A DNA stretch of 64,000 nucleotides from Streptomyces sp. L2 (GCF_004124325.1 NZ_QBDT01000001.1:7316001-7380000); one strand, 5' to 3'. Numbered from the stretch's first letter, positions 25,214 through 34,790 are shown. Notes: a model not told the origin generated them from the sequence alone. Numbers and translations are program-made.

Positions 25214-25710
25214 ACCAGCCCCTTGAGGTAGGCGGCCTGTCCGACGTGCTGGAGGTCGTCGGACAGGACGCTCACCAGGCGCACCCCCAGCGTGACCGGC
25301 GGGTCCCAGCGCTCGTCGACGACCCGCTCCAGGTCCTTGGCGGCTAGGGAGCGCAGCACCCCGAGGGTCTGCTCGTGGACGGCGTCGTAGTACCCGGACA
25401 GCAGGCCGGCCGAGTCCACCCGCACCTTCGCGACCTTCGCCGAGCTGTGCCCGTACCCCGTGTCCTGCCGGGGCAGGTCGAGGCCGAAGCGCTTCTCCCA
25501 GCCCTGGGAGAGCCACACCTGGTCGAGGTCGAAGGCGCCGGCGATGTGGTCGTCCTGCACCCGGGTGAGGTGCCAGACGAGCCAGGCGACCGAGTTGGCG
25601 TCGGGGGCCGGGCGGTGGTGCAGCTCGTCCGGTCCGAGGCCGTCGAGGACGGCGTGGACGTCTTCCCGGATGCGGTCGTAGCCGTCGATGAGGATGTCCT
25701 TGGCATGCAT
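25195..25710 (-). CDS. DinB/DUF664-family protein
   Basis: A 171-residue four-helix-bundle protein of the DinB superfamily, with the metal-ligand pattern [20 protein letters not shown] and [17 protein letters not shown]. Members include mycothiol- and bacillithiol-dependent S-transferases, so a mycothiol-related detoxification role is possible in this organism. [13 protein letters not shown] at ATG 25710 is the usual start although the frame is open to 25728. Confidence 0.87.
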   Translation of the reverse strand: MHAKDILIDGYDRIREDVHAVLDGLGPDELHHRPAPDANSVAWLVWHLTRVQDDHIAGAFDLDQVWLSQGWEKRFGLDLPRQDTGYGHSSAKVAKVRVDSAGLLSGYYDAVHEQTLGVLRSLAAKDLERVVDERWDPPVTLGVRLVSVLSDDLQHVGQAAYLKGLVQSAAA

Positions 25711-25737
25711 GGGTCCACGATCGCGCATCGCCCGCGC

Positions 25738-26631
25738 TCACGCGTCCTGAATCAGCCCCGTCTCCAGCAGCCTGATCAGCGCGCGGGCCGCCGGGCTGGT
25801 GGCCCCCTCCGGGGGCAGCAGGGCGACCGTCTCGTACGCCGCCTCGGCCGCCGGCTTCAGCGGGAGCGCGGTGAGGGAGGGCCGCTTGTGCCGGAAGTGC
25901 CGGGGTACGACGGCGATCCCGAGGTTCTCGTCGACCAGGTCCAGCAGGCTGTGCACGTCGTTGACCTCCAGCGCGACCGTCCGCCGCACCCCGGCCCGGC
26001 CGAACGCGGCGTCGGTGGTGCGGCGAGGGCCCCAGTCGGGGTGGAAGTCGACGAACACCTCCCCGGCCAGATCGTCCGGCGCGAGCACCGCCTCGGCGGA
26101 CGCCAGCCGGTGACTCGGGTGGCACAGCAGCGTCATCGGCTCACTCGTCAGCGCCACCGACCGCAACTGGTCGGTGTCCGCCTGGGTGCGGTAGGCGAAC
26201 GCCAGGTCCAGCCGCCCGGCCGCGACCTCCTCGGCCAGCGCCCCGGACCCCGCCTGCCGCAGCCGGATCTCCACGTCGGGGTGCCGGCCCCGGAACGCCG
26301 CCAGCAGCCGGGCCACGTGCACCCCGGCGATGCACTGCTCGGTGCCCAGCGCCAGCGTGCCGCGCAGCACCCCCTGCACGGCGGCGACCGCCTCGTGCGC
26401 GGAGCGCACCTGGGCCAGGATCCGCTCGGCCTCCCCCAGCAGCGCGCGGCCCGCCTCGGTGAGCGTCACCCTGCGCGTCGTCCGCACGAACAGCGGCGCC
26501 CGCAGCTCGCGCTCCAGCGCCCGGATGGAGGCGGACAAGCCGGACTGGGACACCATCAGGCGTTCGGCGGCCCGGGTGAAGTGCTGGTCCTCGGCGACCG
26601 CGACGAAGTGGTGGAGATGGCGCAGTTCCAT
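25738..26631 (-). CDS. LysR-family transcriptional regulator
   Basis: A 297-residue regulator: MELRHLHHFVAVAEDQHFTRAAERLMVSQSGLSASIRALERELRAPLF is the DNA-binding domain, followed by the two-lobed effector domain (GTLALGTEQCIAGV onward). The frame is open to 26781, but ATG 26631 is where family members begin. No ribosome site is visible; TAGGCT lies 8 bases upstream as a -10 box, so the mRNA may be leaderless. It is divergent from an aldo/keto reductase, its probable target. Confidence 0.9.
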   Translation of the reverse strand: MELRHLHHFVAVAEDQHFTRAAERLMVSQSGLSASIRALERELRAPLFVRTTRRVTLTEAGRALLGEAERILAQVRSAHEAVAAVQGVLRGTLALGTEQCIAGVHVARLLAAFRGRHPDVEIRLRQAGSGALAEEVAAGRLDLAFAYRTQADTDQLRSVALTSEPMTLLCHPSHRLASAEAVLAPDDLAGEVFVDFHPDWGPRRTTDAAFGRAGVRRTVALEVNDVHSLLDLVDENLGIAVVPRHFRHKRPSLTALPLKPAAEAAYETVALLPPEGATSPAARALIRLLETGLIQDA

Positions 26632-26773
26632 GATTGAGAAGCCTAGCCGCACAATTCCATCGGATTCTTCCGTTGGACCACTGCCCGCCGGGAGGGGAAG
26701 AGTGGGAGCGGTTCCCGGGACGGACTGATCCCCGGGAGCGGGAAGACCGTGTGCCGACCCCTCTGGAGACGCG

Positions 26774-27766
26774 TTGTACACCGCACACCCCGACCGCTAC
26801 GCCGCGATGCCCTACCGGCGCACCGGACGCAGTGGACTGAAGCTCCCCGCGCTGTCGCTCGGCCTGTGGCACAACTTCGGCCCGGACCGGCCCGTCCAGA
26901 CCCAGCGCGCCATCCTGCGCCGCGCCTTCGACCTGGGCGTCACCCACTTCGACCTGGCCAACAACTACGGTCCGCCGCCCGGCGCCGCCGAGACCGCCCT
27001 CGGCGCCGCCCTGCGGACGGACTTCGCGCACCACCGCGACGAACTGGTGATCTCCACCAAGGCCGGCTATCTGATGTGGTCCGGCCCGTACGGCGAATGG
27101 GGCTCGCGCAAGCACGTCCTGTCCTCGCTCGACCAGAGCCTCACCCGTATGGGCCTGGAGTACGTGGACGTCTTCTACTCCCACCGCCCCGATCCGCGGA
27201 CACCGCTGGAGGAGACGATGGGCGCCCTGCACACGGCGGTCCAGCAGGGCAAGGCGCTCTACGTCGGCCTCTCCAACTACTCGGCCCAGCAGACCCGCGA
27301 CGCCGCCCGCATCCTCGGCGAGCTGGGCACCCCGCTGCTCATCCACCAGCCGCGGTACTCGATGCTGGACCGCCGGCCCGAGAGCGAGGGCCTGCTGGAC
27401 ACCCTGGACGACCTCCAGGTCGGCTCCATCGTCTACTCCCCGCTGGAGCAGGGGCTGCTCACCGGCCGCTACCTCGACGGCATCCCCGAGGACTCGCGGG
27501 CCGCGAGCGACAGCCCCTTCCTGGACTCGGACGCGGTGACCGAGGACCTGGTCGGCCGGCTGCGCGCCCTGCACGAGATCGCCGGCTCCCGCGGACAGAC
27601 CCTCGCCCAGCTCGCCCTGGCGTGGGTGCTGCGCGGCGGCCGGGTCACCTCCGCGCTGGTCGGCGCGAGCAGCGCGCGGCAGCTGGAGGACAGCGTGGGC
27701 GCGATCCGCAACCTGGACTTCGAGAAGGAGGAACTGGAGCGGATCGACGCGGCGCTGGGCGGCTGA
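26774..27766 (+). CDS. Aldo/keto reductase, YghZ-like (L-glyceraldehyde 3-phosphate reductase group)
   Basis: A 330-residue NADPH-dependent reductase. The start MYTAHPDRYAAMPYRRTGRSGLKLPALSLGLWHNFG is very close to YghZ/Gpr-type proteins, which begin with the same xxPxRYxxMxYRxxGxSGLKLP pattern, so the TTG at 26774 (with GGAG 5 bases before) is taken as the start instead of ATG 26807. Tetrad residues: FDLANNYGPP (Asp, Tyr), ISTKAGY (Lys), YSHRPDP (His). Divergent from a LysR gene. Confidence 0.9.
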   Translation: MYTAHPDRYAAMPYRRTGRSGLKLPALSLGLWHNFGPDRPVQTQRAILRRAFDLGVTHFDLANNYGPPPGAAETALGAALRTDFAHHRDELVISTKAGYLMWSGPYGEWGSRKHVLSSLDQSLTRMGLEYVDVFYSHRPDPRTPLEETMGALHTAVQQGKALYVGLSNYSAQQTRDAARILGELGTPLLIHQPRYSMLDRRPESEGLLDTLDDLQVGSIVYSPLEQGLLTGRYLDGIPEDSRAASDSPFLDSDAVTEDLVGRLRALHEIAGSRGQTLAQLALAWVLRGGRVTSALVGASSARQLEDSVGAIRNLDFEKEELERIDAALGG

Positions 27767-27828
27767 AGACGCCGCTCCCGGCGGGCCGCGTCCCCCGCGG
27801 ACCGCCGGGGAGCGTCCCGGCTCCGCAC

Positions 27829-27905
27829 CATCCGGCCCTCGGACCCGCATCCGGCCCTCGGACCCGCATCCGGCCCTCAGCCGGCGCGCATCCGCCCCTC
27901 AGGCC
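27829..27905. repeat. 19-bp tandem repeat, about 4 copies
   Basis: CATCCGGCCCTCGGACCCG is exact at 27829 and 27848, then degenerates in two further units from 27867 and 27889. It fills the gap between two convergent genes and touches the stop codon region of the SnoaL-like gene. Confidence 0.8.
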
Positions 27906-28282
27906 CCGGCCGGCACCCGGTCCAGGAAGCCGAGGACCTGCCGGATGCGGCCCTCCCCGTCCAGTGTGATCACGTCGAAGCCGGCCACCGGCGCCGTACC
28001 GCCCGCCTCGTTCACCAGCTCCCAGGCGAAGCGGGCGGTGTCGTGGTGCCCGTCCACGGCGCCGAGCGGACGGAAGGAGAAGCCGGGGAACCGCGCGTGC
28101 GCCGCCGCGATCGCCGCGGCGATCTGCTCGTGTCCGCGCACCTCGGCGAGAGGGTCGGTGTAGCCGCCGTCGGTGGCCCAGGCCGCGGCGACCGCCTTCG
28201 TCAGGGCCTCCGGCCCGGTGGCGTTCCAGGCCTCGAAGTAACGGGCCGCGGCGCTCTCGTAACGGTCGGTGTTCACGGACAT
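27899..28282 (-). CDS. SnoaL/NTF2-like protein
   Basis: A 127-residue cone-barrel protein: RYESAAARYFEAWNATGPEALTKAVAAAWATDGGYTDPLAEVRGHEQIAAAIAAAHARFPGF and VAGFDVITLDGEGRIRQVLGFLDRVP are typical of the NTF2-like/SnoaL-like superfamily. The substrate is unknown. GGAGG precedes ATG 28282. Confidence 0.85.
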   Translation of the reverse strand: MSVNTDRYESAAARYFEAWNATGPEALTKAVAAAWATDGGYTDPLAEVRGHEQIAAAIAAAHARFPGFSFRPLGAVDGHHDTARFAWELVNEAGGTAPVAGFDVITLDGEGRIRQVLGFLDRVPAGA

Positions 28283-28596
28283 GGCGAATCAGCCTCCATC
28301 GAGGTCGTCACTGCTGGTCGGGAGCCGGATCCGGGGCTGTGCCGATCCGGTGTGACCACCATGCCGGACGGCCGTGGGGCGGGTCGATTACCTCCCAGGT
28401 CATGCCGGGACGGCCGCGCGCCCCGGGCATTACGGCCGAAAGCGGCGGTGAATATGCCAAGAGACTGGCCGGAAAGTCATGGTGACACTGTTTCAGCAGT
28501 GGCGATACTCGAACGCCAGAGGCACTTCACCGCACAGCAGCCGCACGGAGAGCGAGGGTCGGCCGGCACACCAGCGAGGCGACGGGGGAGTGAAGG
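28283..28596. other. Intergenic region
   Basis: 314 bp between the SnoaL-like gene and a divergent small gene. A slightly AT-richer part (about 28450-28510) probably holds promoters; no dyad, repeat or gene was recognised. Confidence 0.4.
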
Positions 28597-29007
28597 GTGC
28601 ACGACGAATTCCTGTGCCACGTCACCGGATACGGCACGTGCGAGGGGCGGCGCATCGGCGTCCCGCTCGGCACCTACCGCGCGCCGACCCTGGCCCTCGC
28701 CCTGTGGTGGCTGCGGGACCGCGCCTCCTGGATCGCCGAGCGGCTCGACCCCAGCCCCGAGGACCCCGCCTTCCCGCCCGGCGCCCTCGTCCCCGTCGCG
28801 GACACCGTGGCGGACGTCCCCGCGCTGCTGCGCTCCTGGTGCGCCGACGACGGCCAACAGGACCTGGTCGCCGAACAGTTGGCCGAAGGGCGGCTGGTGC
28901 GGATCGCGGCCGGTGACGACACCACCGAGTACGAACTGCTCGCCGAGTCCGTCGACGCCCTGCGCATGCAGCGCACCGTCCCGCCGCTCGTCGTGCCGGT
29001 GGCCTGA
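28597..29007 (+). CDS. Hypothetical protein next to the FHA-ABC transporter
   Basis: A 136-residue soluble protein starting at GTG 28597 with GGGGGAG 6 bases upstream. It begins MHDEFLCHVTGYGTCEGRRIGVPLG and is rich in acidic and Trp/Leu segments (LALALWWLRDRASWIAERLDPSPEDP). No known domain was recognised. Its position directly before the FHA-ABC gene suggests a linked role, but the two may have separate promoters (82 bp gap with a good -10 box). Confidence 0.72.
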   Translation: MHDEFLCHVTGYGTCEGRRIGVPLGTYRAPTLALALWWLRDRASWIAERLDPSPEDPAFPPGALVPVADTVADVPALLRSWCADDGQQDLVAEQLAEGRLVRIAAGDDTTEYELLAESVDALRMQRTVPPLVVPVA

Positions 29008-29076
29008 CACCCGCCGGGCACCCCGGACGGCTCCCGGTCGCCGCCCCGAGAGGGGGCGCATACCCGGTCGTATCGG

Positions 29077-29082
29077 TAAAAT
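29077..29082 (+). promoter_or_regulatory. -10 box of a probable leaderless promoter
   Basis: TAAAAT lies 7 bases before ATG 29090, which has no ribosome binding site. Transcription would begin at or next to the A of the start codon. Confidence 0.5.
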
Positions 29083-29089
29083 TCTGGCC

Positions 29090-31429
29090 ATGGTGGAGCG
29101 GCCGGTCGCCGCGACGGCGGCCGAACTCGTGCTGGAGACCGACACGGCCTCCACGGTGATCACCCCGGGCCACGACTACCACGTGGGCCGGGACCCGCTG
29201 AGCGACATCGTCCTCGACGACGACCGGGTCTCCTGGCACCACGCGGTGCTCCGCTGGGACCACGACCACTGGCTGCTGGCCGACGCGTCCAGCACCAACG
29301 GCACCTACGCCGACGGCCGCCGCGTCCAGGAGTGGGGCGTCGGCCCCGGCACCGTCCTCCACTTCGGCAGCCCCGCCGACGGCCCCCGCGGCGTCCTGGT
29401 CAGTCCCGCCCCGCCCGCCCCGGACCGCCCGGCCACCGTCTCGATGCCCGCCCTGACCGGGACCTTCCGGCAGCCGACCACCGTACGGCCGCTGCCCGCC
29501 CGCGGCGTCCGCATCGGCCGGGCCGCCGACAACGACCTGGTGGTCGATGACCTGACCGTCTCCCGCCGGCACGCCGAACTGCGCGCCCACCCGGACGGCA
29601 CGTACGAGATCGTCGACCTCGGCAGCGACAACGGCACGTACCTCAACGGCAGCCCCGTCACCCGCGCGCCCGTGGGCCCCGGCGACATCGTCGGCGTCGG
29701 CCACTTCGCGTTCTCCCTGTCCGGCGACGTGCTCCAGGAGTACGTCGACACCGGCGAGGTCTCCCTCGACGTGCAGGACCTCACCGTCGCCGTGGACGGC
29801 GGCCGCAAGATCCTGCTCGACCACGTCTCCTTCCCGGTGGGCGAGAAGTGCCTGCTCGCCGTCGTCGGACCGAGCGGCGCCGGTAAGTCCACGCTGCTGC
29901 GCGCCCTCACCGCCCAGCGCCCCGCCGACCGCGGCACGGTCCTCTACGACGGCCGCGACCTCTACCACGACTTCGCCGAGCTGCGTCAGCGCATCGGCCT
30001 GGTCCCGCAGGACGACATCCTGCACCCGCAGCTCACCGTCCGCGCCGCGCTGTCCTACGCGGCCGAACTGCGCTTCCCGCAGGACACCGCGAAGACCGAG
30101 CGGCGGGCCCGCGTGGACGAGGTGATCCGGGAACTGGGCCTGGAACAGCGGGCCGGCCAGCCCGTGCACAGCCTCTCCGGCGGGCAGCGCAAGCGGGTCA
30201 GCGTGGCCCTGGAACTGCTCACCAAGCCCTCCCTGCTCTTCCTCGACGAGCCGACCTCCGGGCTCGACCCCGGTATGGACCGCTCGGTGATGCACATGCT
30301 GCGCGGCCTCGCCGACGACGGCCGCACCGTCATCGTCGTCACCCACAGCGTGCTCAGCCTCGACGTCTGCGACCGGCTCCTCGTGCTCGCGCCCGGCGGC
30401 CGGACCGCCTACTACGGCCCGCCCGACGACGCCCTCGCCTTCTTCGGCTTCACCCAGTGGCCGGAGGCGTTCGAGGCGTTCGACCGCGACCGGGACCGCG
30501 ACTGGGCGGGGGAGTACCGCGACTCACCGCACTGCCGCCGGTACGTCACCGAGTCCACCACCCAGCCCCGGCACCCCGGCGAGAGCCCGGTCGCCCCCGT
30601 GCCGCCGCCCCGGCCGCGGAGCTGGGGCGCCCAGCTCTCCACGCTGACCCGCCGCTACGCCGCCGTCCTCGCCGCCGACCGCACCTTCCTCGCCGTCATG
30701 ATCGCCCTGCCCTTCGTGATGGGTGCCATGGCCAGGGCCCTCGCCGGCAGCGGGCTCACCCAGCAGACCGCGATGAACGCGCTGCTCATCCTGTGTGTCG
30801 GCGGAGTCCTCACCGGCGCGGCCAACGCGGTCCGCGAACTCGTCAAGGAACGCGCCGTCTACCGGCGCGAACGCGCAGTCGGCCTGTCCAGATCGGCCTA
30901 CCTGATGTCCAAGGTGGTCGTCCTCGGCACGATCACGGTGGCCCAGGCCGTCGTCCTCACCCTCGTCGCCCTGCTCGGCGTCGACCTGGGTGCCCCCGGT
31001 GGCCGCGGAGTGCTGCTGCCGGCCCTGGCCGAGATCATCCTCGCCGTCGCCCTGCTGGCCTTCACGGCGATGATGCTCGGCCTGCTGGTCTCCGCCCTGG
31101 TGCGCAAGGAGGAGGTGACGATGCCGCTGCTGGTGCTGCTGGCCATCGTCCAGGTCGTCTTCTGCGGGGCGCTGCTGAGACTGCACGGGGTGCCCGGCCT
31201 CGAACAGCTCTCCTGGCTGGTGCCCTCCCGCTGGGCGCTCGGCGCCATGGCCGGCACCGTCGGACTCGCCCGGCTCGTCCCCGGCAGGCTGACCGCCGAC
31301 CCCCTCTTCCGGCACTCGGCCGGGATCTGGCTGCTCGACCTGGCGATGCTCCTGGTGCTGTCGGCCGTCTTCGCCTTGCTGGTCGCCCGGCTGCTGCGCC
31401 GCGCCGAACCCGCCGTGATGCGGAAGTAG
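29090..31429 (+). CDS. Double-FHA ABC transporter (Rv1747-like)
   Basis: A 779-residue protein joining two forkhead-associated domains, one ABC ATPase and an ABC2-type membrane domain, the architecture of Mycobacterium Rv1747, which is controlled by Ser/Thr kinases. FHA1 (about 29-95) has HVGRDPLSD and STNGTY; FHA2 (about 138-205) has IGRAADNDLVV, SRRHAEL and SDNGTYLNG. The ATPase has Walker A GPSGAGKST near 260, signature LSGGQRKR near 362 and Walker B LLFLDEP. Six membrane segments follow from about 540. FHA domains bind phosphothreonine, so an unlinked kinase should regulate it. The exported substrate is unknown (lipids or glycolipids are proposed for the mycobacterial protein). Confidence 0.93.
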   Translation: MVERPVAATAAELVLETDTASTVITPGHDYHVGRDPLSDIVLDDDRVSWHHAVLRWDHDHWLLADASSTNGTYADGRRVQEWGVGPGTVLHFGSPADGPRGVLVSPAPPAPDRPATVSMPALTGTFRQPTTVRPLPARGVRIGRAADNDLVVDDLTVSRRHAELRAHPDGTYEIVDLGSDNGTYLNGSPVTRAPVGPGDIVGVGHFAFSLSGDVLQEYVDTGEVSLDVQDLTVAVDGGRKILLDHVSFPVGEKCLLAVVGPSGAGKSTLLRALTAQRPADRGTVLYDGRDLYHDFAELRQRIGLVPQDDILHPQLTVRAALSYAAELRFPQDTAKTERRARVDEVIRELGLEQRAGQPVHSLSGGQRKRVSVALELLTKPSLLFLDEPTSGLDPGMDRSVMHMLRGLADDGRTVIVVTHSVLSLDVCDRLLVLAPGGRTAYYGPPDDALAFFGFTQWPEAFEAFDRDRDRDWAGEYRDSPHCRRYVTESTTQPRHPGESPVAPVPPPRPRSWGAQLSTLTRRYAAVLAADRTFLAVMIALPFVMGAMARALAGSGLTQQTAMNALLILCVGGVLTGAANAVRELVKERAVYRRERAVGLSRSAYLMSKVVVLGTITVAQAVVLTLVALLGVDLGAPGGRGVLLPALAEIILAVALLAFTAMMLGLLVSALVRKEEVTMPLLVLLAIVQVVFCGALLRLHGVPGLEQLSWLVPSRWALGAMAGTVGLARLVPGRLTADPLFRHSAGIWLLDLAMLLVLSAVFALLVARLLRRAEPAVMRK

Positions 31430-31437
31430 GCGCCGCC

Positions 31438-31989
31438 ATGTCGACGCCGAGCCCCGGCTTCCGGCCCACCCATGTCGTCCCCCCGAACGGCATGCCCGCC
31501 TGGGAGGAGCCCGATCCGGCACGGGCCACCGTGTCCCTCGACGCCCTGCTGCCCGTGCTGCTGGAGGAGTGGCTCGGCGACTGGGCCCGCATCCGCTGCG
31601 CGAACGGCTGGGGCGCCTGGGTCGACGGCCGCCTGCTCGTCGCCGTACCCCGGGACCCGCCCGCCACGCCGGACCCGGACGGCACCACCGCCGACCCGCA
31701 GCCCCTCCTCGACCGCGTGACCCAGGCGCTGGACGCCTACCGCGCCGCGGTGGCCGAGCGGGCCGCCGGCGGCCTGGACGGGGAGTCCTTCCGGGACCGC
31801 ACCAGCGGACTGCGCATCGGGATCGTCGTCGACGGCGAGTCCATGTGGCTCTACGACCCGGACGAGGAGCGCTGGCTCTACGGCGACGGACACCGCCTCG
31901 GCACCTACGCCACCGACCGGCCCGAACCGAGCGCCGAACCCCGCGAACACACCCCGACCCGGGTGGTCGCCCCGGACGGCGAACGCTGA
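31438..31989 (+). CDS. Hypothetical protein, FHA-ABC transporter partner
   Basis: A 183-residue soluble protein 8 bp after the transporter gene, so in the same operon. It begins MSTPSPGFRPTHVVPPNGMPAWEEPDP. A compact SH3-like segment may follow (LEEWLGDWARIRCANGWGAWVDGRLLVAVPRD). The second half has GLRIGIVVDGESMWLYDPDEERWLYGDG. No enzyme motif is seen. Similar GFRPTHVVP proteins accompany such transporters in other Streptomyces from memory, but this was not checked. Confidence 0.78.
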   Translation: MSTPSPGFRPTHVVPPNGMPAWEEPDPARATVSLDALLPVLLEEWLGDWARIRCANGWGAWVDGRLLVAVPRDPPATPDPDGTTADPQPLLDRVTQALDAYRAAVAERAAGGLDGESFRDRTSGLRIGIVVDGESMWLYDPDEERWLYGDGHRLGTYATDRPEPSAEPREHTPTRVVAPDGER

Positions 31990-32032
31990 CGTCCCGGCCT
32001 CGCGACGCGTCCTGTGCCGCCACCTGGCCCCG

Positions 32033-33340
32033 CTACCGGGGCGCCCGGTCCGCCGTACCGGGGTGTGCCCGGTCCGCGGACCTCCGGTGCAGCGGCCGGG
32101 CCAGCACAGCGCCCAGGAAACCCATGACCAGTCCCCACAGCGCGCCCAGCCCGACGGCCGGCCCCAGGCGGGGCTTGAGGAACAGCTCACCGGAGAGACC
32201 GCCGCCCAGGTCGCCGATGCCGAACAGGGACAGGCCGTAGTGGGCGGAGATCCGGCCGAGCAGGCAGATCATGAGCACCGTCAGGGCGAGGGCGACGGCC
32301 ATGCGCACGGCGTGCTGCCAGGCCCGGACGTCGGCCGGGGACCGGGCCGCCATCCGGAAGGCCACCGCCAGCAGGAGCACCGCCGCCACCGGCACCAGCC
32401 ACCACGACCGGCTGTCGTAGTCGGCGAGCGTGCCCACGTTCACCGTGGATACCTCGGGCGTGCGCAGCACCTGGTCCAGCACGTGCGGCATCGGCAGGCC
32501 GAACGGCCCGTCCACCCTGCCGTTCCAGCTGGCGCCGAGCCCGATGGTGAACGCGGGCCAGACCACGTTGGGCAGGCCCAGGAGGATCACCGCGAACCGC
32601 TCGGCCACATGCCCGTGCGTCGCCGCCGTCACCAGGGCGATGACGATGCCGATGACGACGTAGACGAGGAGCAGGACGACCATGGCCTGCGCCGCCGGGC
32701 GCACCGAGCGCTGGTGGCGCGCGAACCGGCCCGGCACCGCCGCGCCGCTCGCGACGAGCAGGGCCAGCACCATCACCCCGGCCAGCCAGAGCAGGCCGAA
32801 CAGCACGGTCAGCGGCACGTCCGTGGTGAAGCCGACCCGCGGTTCGGCGCCGAACAGGCCGGAGATGTCGTTGAGGATGCCCTCGCCGAGGTTCACCGCG
32901 AAGGTCTGCCGGGCGGCGAACGCCAGTCCGATCAGTGCGAGCAGCCACAGCAGCGCGATCCGGCCCGCCCACCCGGCCAGCTCCCCGGCCGGGGCGACCG
33001 CCCGCCTCCGCAGCGGTCGCAGGAACCCCGCCCCGAGCACCAGCGCGCCGGTCAGCGTCACCGACAGCGGCAGCACGTTCAGGCCTGCCCGGCTCTCGGC
33101 GAGCGCGCCCGCGTTCCCGGCGAGTTCGACGCTGCCGCCGACGGACGTCACCACGGTCGCCGCCGCCACCCGGCCGAACGCGCCGTCCGGCAGGTCCGCC
33201 GCGCCCGCCGCCCACAACCCCAGCGCGGCGACCACGAACATGGCGACCAGCGTCGTGACGACCAGGGCGAGGGCCCGCGCCCAGCCGTGGCGGGACATCG
33301 GCCGGCCGGGCGGCCGGCCCGAAACGGTTGGAGGGCTCAC
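32033..33340 (-). CDS. Streptophobe-family membrane protein
   Basis: A 435-residue protein with about ten hydrophobic segments, of the actinobacterial streptophobe family (unknown function). Recognisable family stretches are VGGSVELAGNAGALAESRAGLNVLPLSVTLTGAL and LPNVVWPAFTIGLGASWNGRVDGPFGLPMP. The start may be GTG 33340 or ATG 33298; neither has a strong ribosome site. Convergent with the FHA-ABC operon. Confidence 0.85.
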   Translation of the reverse strand: MSPPTVSGRPPGRPMSRHGWARALALVVTTLVAMFVVAALGLWAAGAADLPDGAFGRVAAATVVTSVGGSVELAGNAGALAESRAGLNVLPLSVTLTGALVLGAGFLRPLRRRAVAPAGELAGWAGRIALLWLLALIGLAFAARQTFAVNLGEGILNDISGLFGAEPRVGFTTDVPLTVLFGLLWLAGVMVLALLVASGAAVPGRFARHQRSVRPAAQAMVVLLLVYVVIGIVIALVTAATHGHVAERFAVILLGLPNVVWPAFTIGLGASWNGRVDGPFGLPMPHVLDQVLRTPEVSTVNVGTLADYDSRSWWLVPVAAVLLLAVAFRMAARSPADVRAWQHAVRMAVALALTVLMICLLGRISAHYGLSLFGIGDLGGGLSGELFLKPRLGPAVGLGALWGLVMGFLGAVLARPLHRRSADRAHPGTADRAPR

Positions 33341-33515
33341 GCTGCCACGCTAAGCAGCGGCCCGGCACCCCGCCCGCCGGGTGGGCCGTCCGCGTCGGCT
33401 TGCGAGCGCACCGGAACCGGAGCACACAATGGGCTGATTGTGCATCAGTGCGGCATAAGGGATTTTTCGTAACTTTCCTGAGAGAAGCCGCGTACAGCGA
33501 CGGGAAGAAGTACTC

Positions 33516-34790
33516 GTGAGCGTCGAACCTCCGTCTTCCGGCCGCCCCACCGGCCCACCCTCCGGTCCCCTGTCGGGCGGCAACCGGCCACCCCCGCCCC
33601 CTGACTCGCCCGGCGGCAGCTCCATGGCCGGCGGCCCCGGGCCGCACCGGCCGTGGTGGAGGTCCGTGCCGCGGATCGCCGCCGTCACCGCTGCCGTGGT
33701 CGCGGCCGTCGTCCTCGCGGTCGTCTTCACCCGTCCGGACGGCGGGTCCTCGGCCAAGGGCGGCGAGGTGTTCCTGCAGTCCGCCGCCAAGACCGGCCCC
33801 GACCCCTACACGGAGTCGACCGCGAAGGACAGCTCCGTCCCGCCGCCGCCCACGTCCGGGGAGTCCACGTCCGCCCCGGCCAACGCGGTACGCGGCGTGG
33901 ACGGCGGCGCCCCAGGCCTCTACGGCGGCACCCAGAACAGCTCCAGCTGCGACGTCGAGAAAATGATCAAGGACTTCCAGGCCGACCCGGCCAAGAACAA
34001 GTCGTTCGCCTCGGTGGCCGGCGTCCAGCCCTCCGGTGTCCCCGCCTACCTCCGCTCGCTCACCCCGGTACAGCTGCGCGTGGACACCCGCGTCACCAAC
34101 CACGGCTACCGCAACGGCGCCGCCACCAGCTACCAGGCCGTCCTCCAGGCGGGCACCGCCGTCCTCGTCGACGGACACGGCGTCCCCCGGGTCCGCTGCG
34201 CCTGCGGCAACCCGCTGACCCCGCCCGTCGCCCTGAAGACCACGCCCAAGCCGACCGGGGACCACTGGGCCTCGTTCCGGCCCTCGAACGTCGTCGTGGT
34301 CACCCCCGCGCCGCAGATCGTCAAGGTCTTCGTGATCTACGACCCCGGTCACCACTCCTGGTTCCACCGGCACCGGGGCGACCACGGACGCCACGACCAG
34401 CACGTCAAGCCGCCGAAGGTCCCGCTCTACCCCTGGAACCCGGCGGGCCACCCCGGCTGCGCCAGCCCGGGGACGACCGGGACGCCGGGCTCCTCGCCGA
34501 CGCCGTGCCCGCTGTCCAGCAGCCCGTCGGCGTCCTCCTCCTCGTCGACCTCGTCCTCGTCGTCCTCGTCGTCCTCTTCCTCGTCCTCTTCCTCCTCGTC
34601 ACAGTCGTCGGAGTCGTCCGGGGCGAGCACGCCGCCCTCCGAGTCGTCGAAGTCCCAGGCGCCCACGTCCGAGACCCCGACCTCGCCGCCGGCGTCGTCC
34701 AGTTCCCCGCCGGCCTCCGGGCCGCCCTCGTCCGCCCCGGCTCCCGGGACGAGCAGCCAGACGACGACGTCCGGGTCCTCGGCGTCGTAG
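33516..34790 (+). CDS. DUF6777-type surface protein with poly-serine tail
   Basis: A 424-residue protein: a Pro-rich cytosolic N-terminus, one membrane segment at about 54-71 (AAVTAAVVAAVVLAVVF), then an extracellular domain (GGEVFLQSAAKTGPDPYTEST, GAPGLYGGTQNSSSCDVEKMI, LRVDTRVTNHGYRNG) like the DUF6777 family. After about residue 320 it turns into a low-complexity tail with about 18 consecutive Ser codons (mixed TCC/TCG/TCT) and more Ser/Pro/Thr. The tail may span the cell wall or be glycosylated. Start GTG 33516 has GGGAAGAAG upstream. The function is unknown. Confidence 0.82.
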   Translation: MSVEPPSSGRPTGPPSGPLSGGNRPPPPPDSPGGSSMAGGPGPHRPWWRSVPRIAAVTAAVVAAVVLAVVFTRPDGGSSAKGGEVFLQSAAKTGPDPYTESTAKDSSVPPPPTSGESTSAPANAVRGVDGGAPGLYGGTQNSSSCDVEKMIKDFQADPAKNKSFASVAGVQPSGVPAYLRSLTPVQLRVDTRVTNHGYRNGAATSYQAVLQAGTAVLVDGHGVPRVRCACGNPLTPPVALKTTPKPTGDHWASFRPSNVVVVTPAPQIVKVFVIYDPGHHSWFHRHRGDHGRHDQHVKPPKVPLYPWNPAGHPGCASPGTTGTPGSSPTPCPLSSSPSASSSSSTSSSSSSSSSSSSSSSSSQSSESSGASTPPSESSKSQAPTSETPTSPPASSSSPPASGPPSSAPAPGTSSQTTTSGSSAS

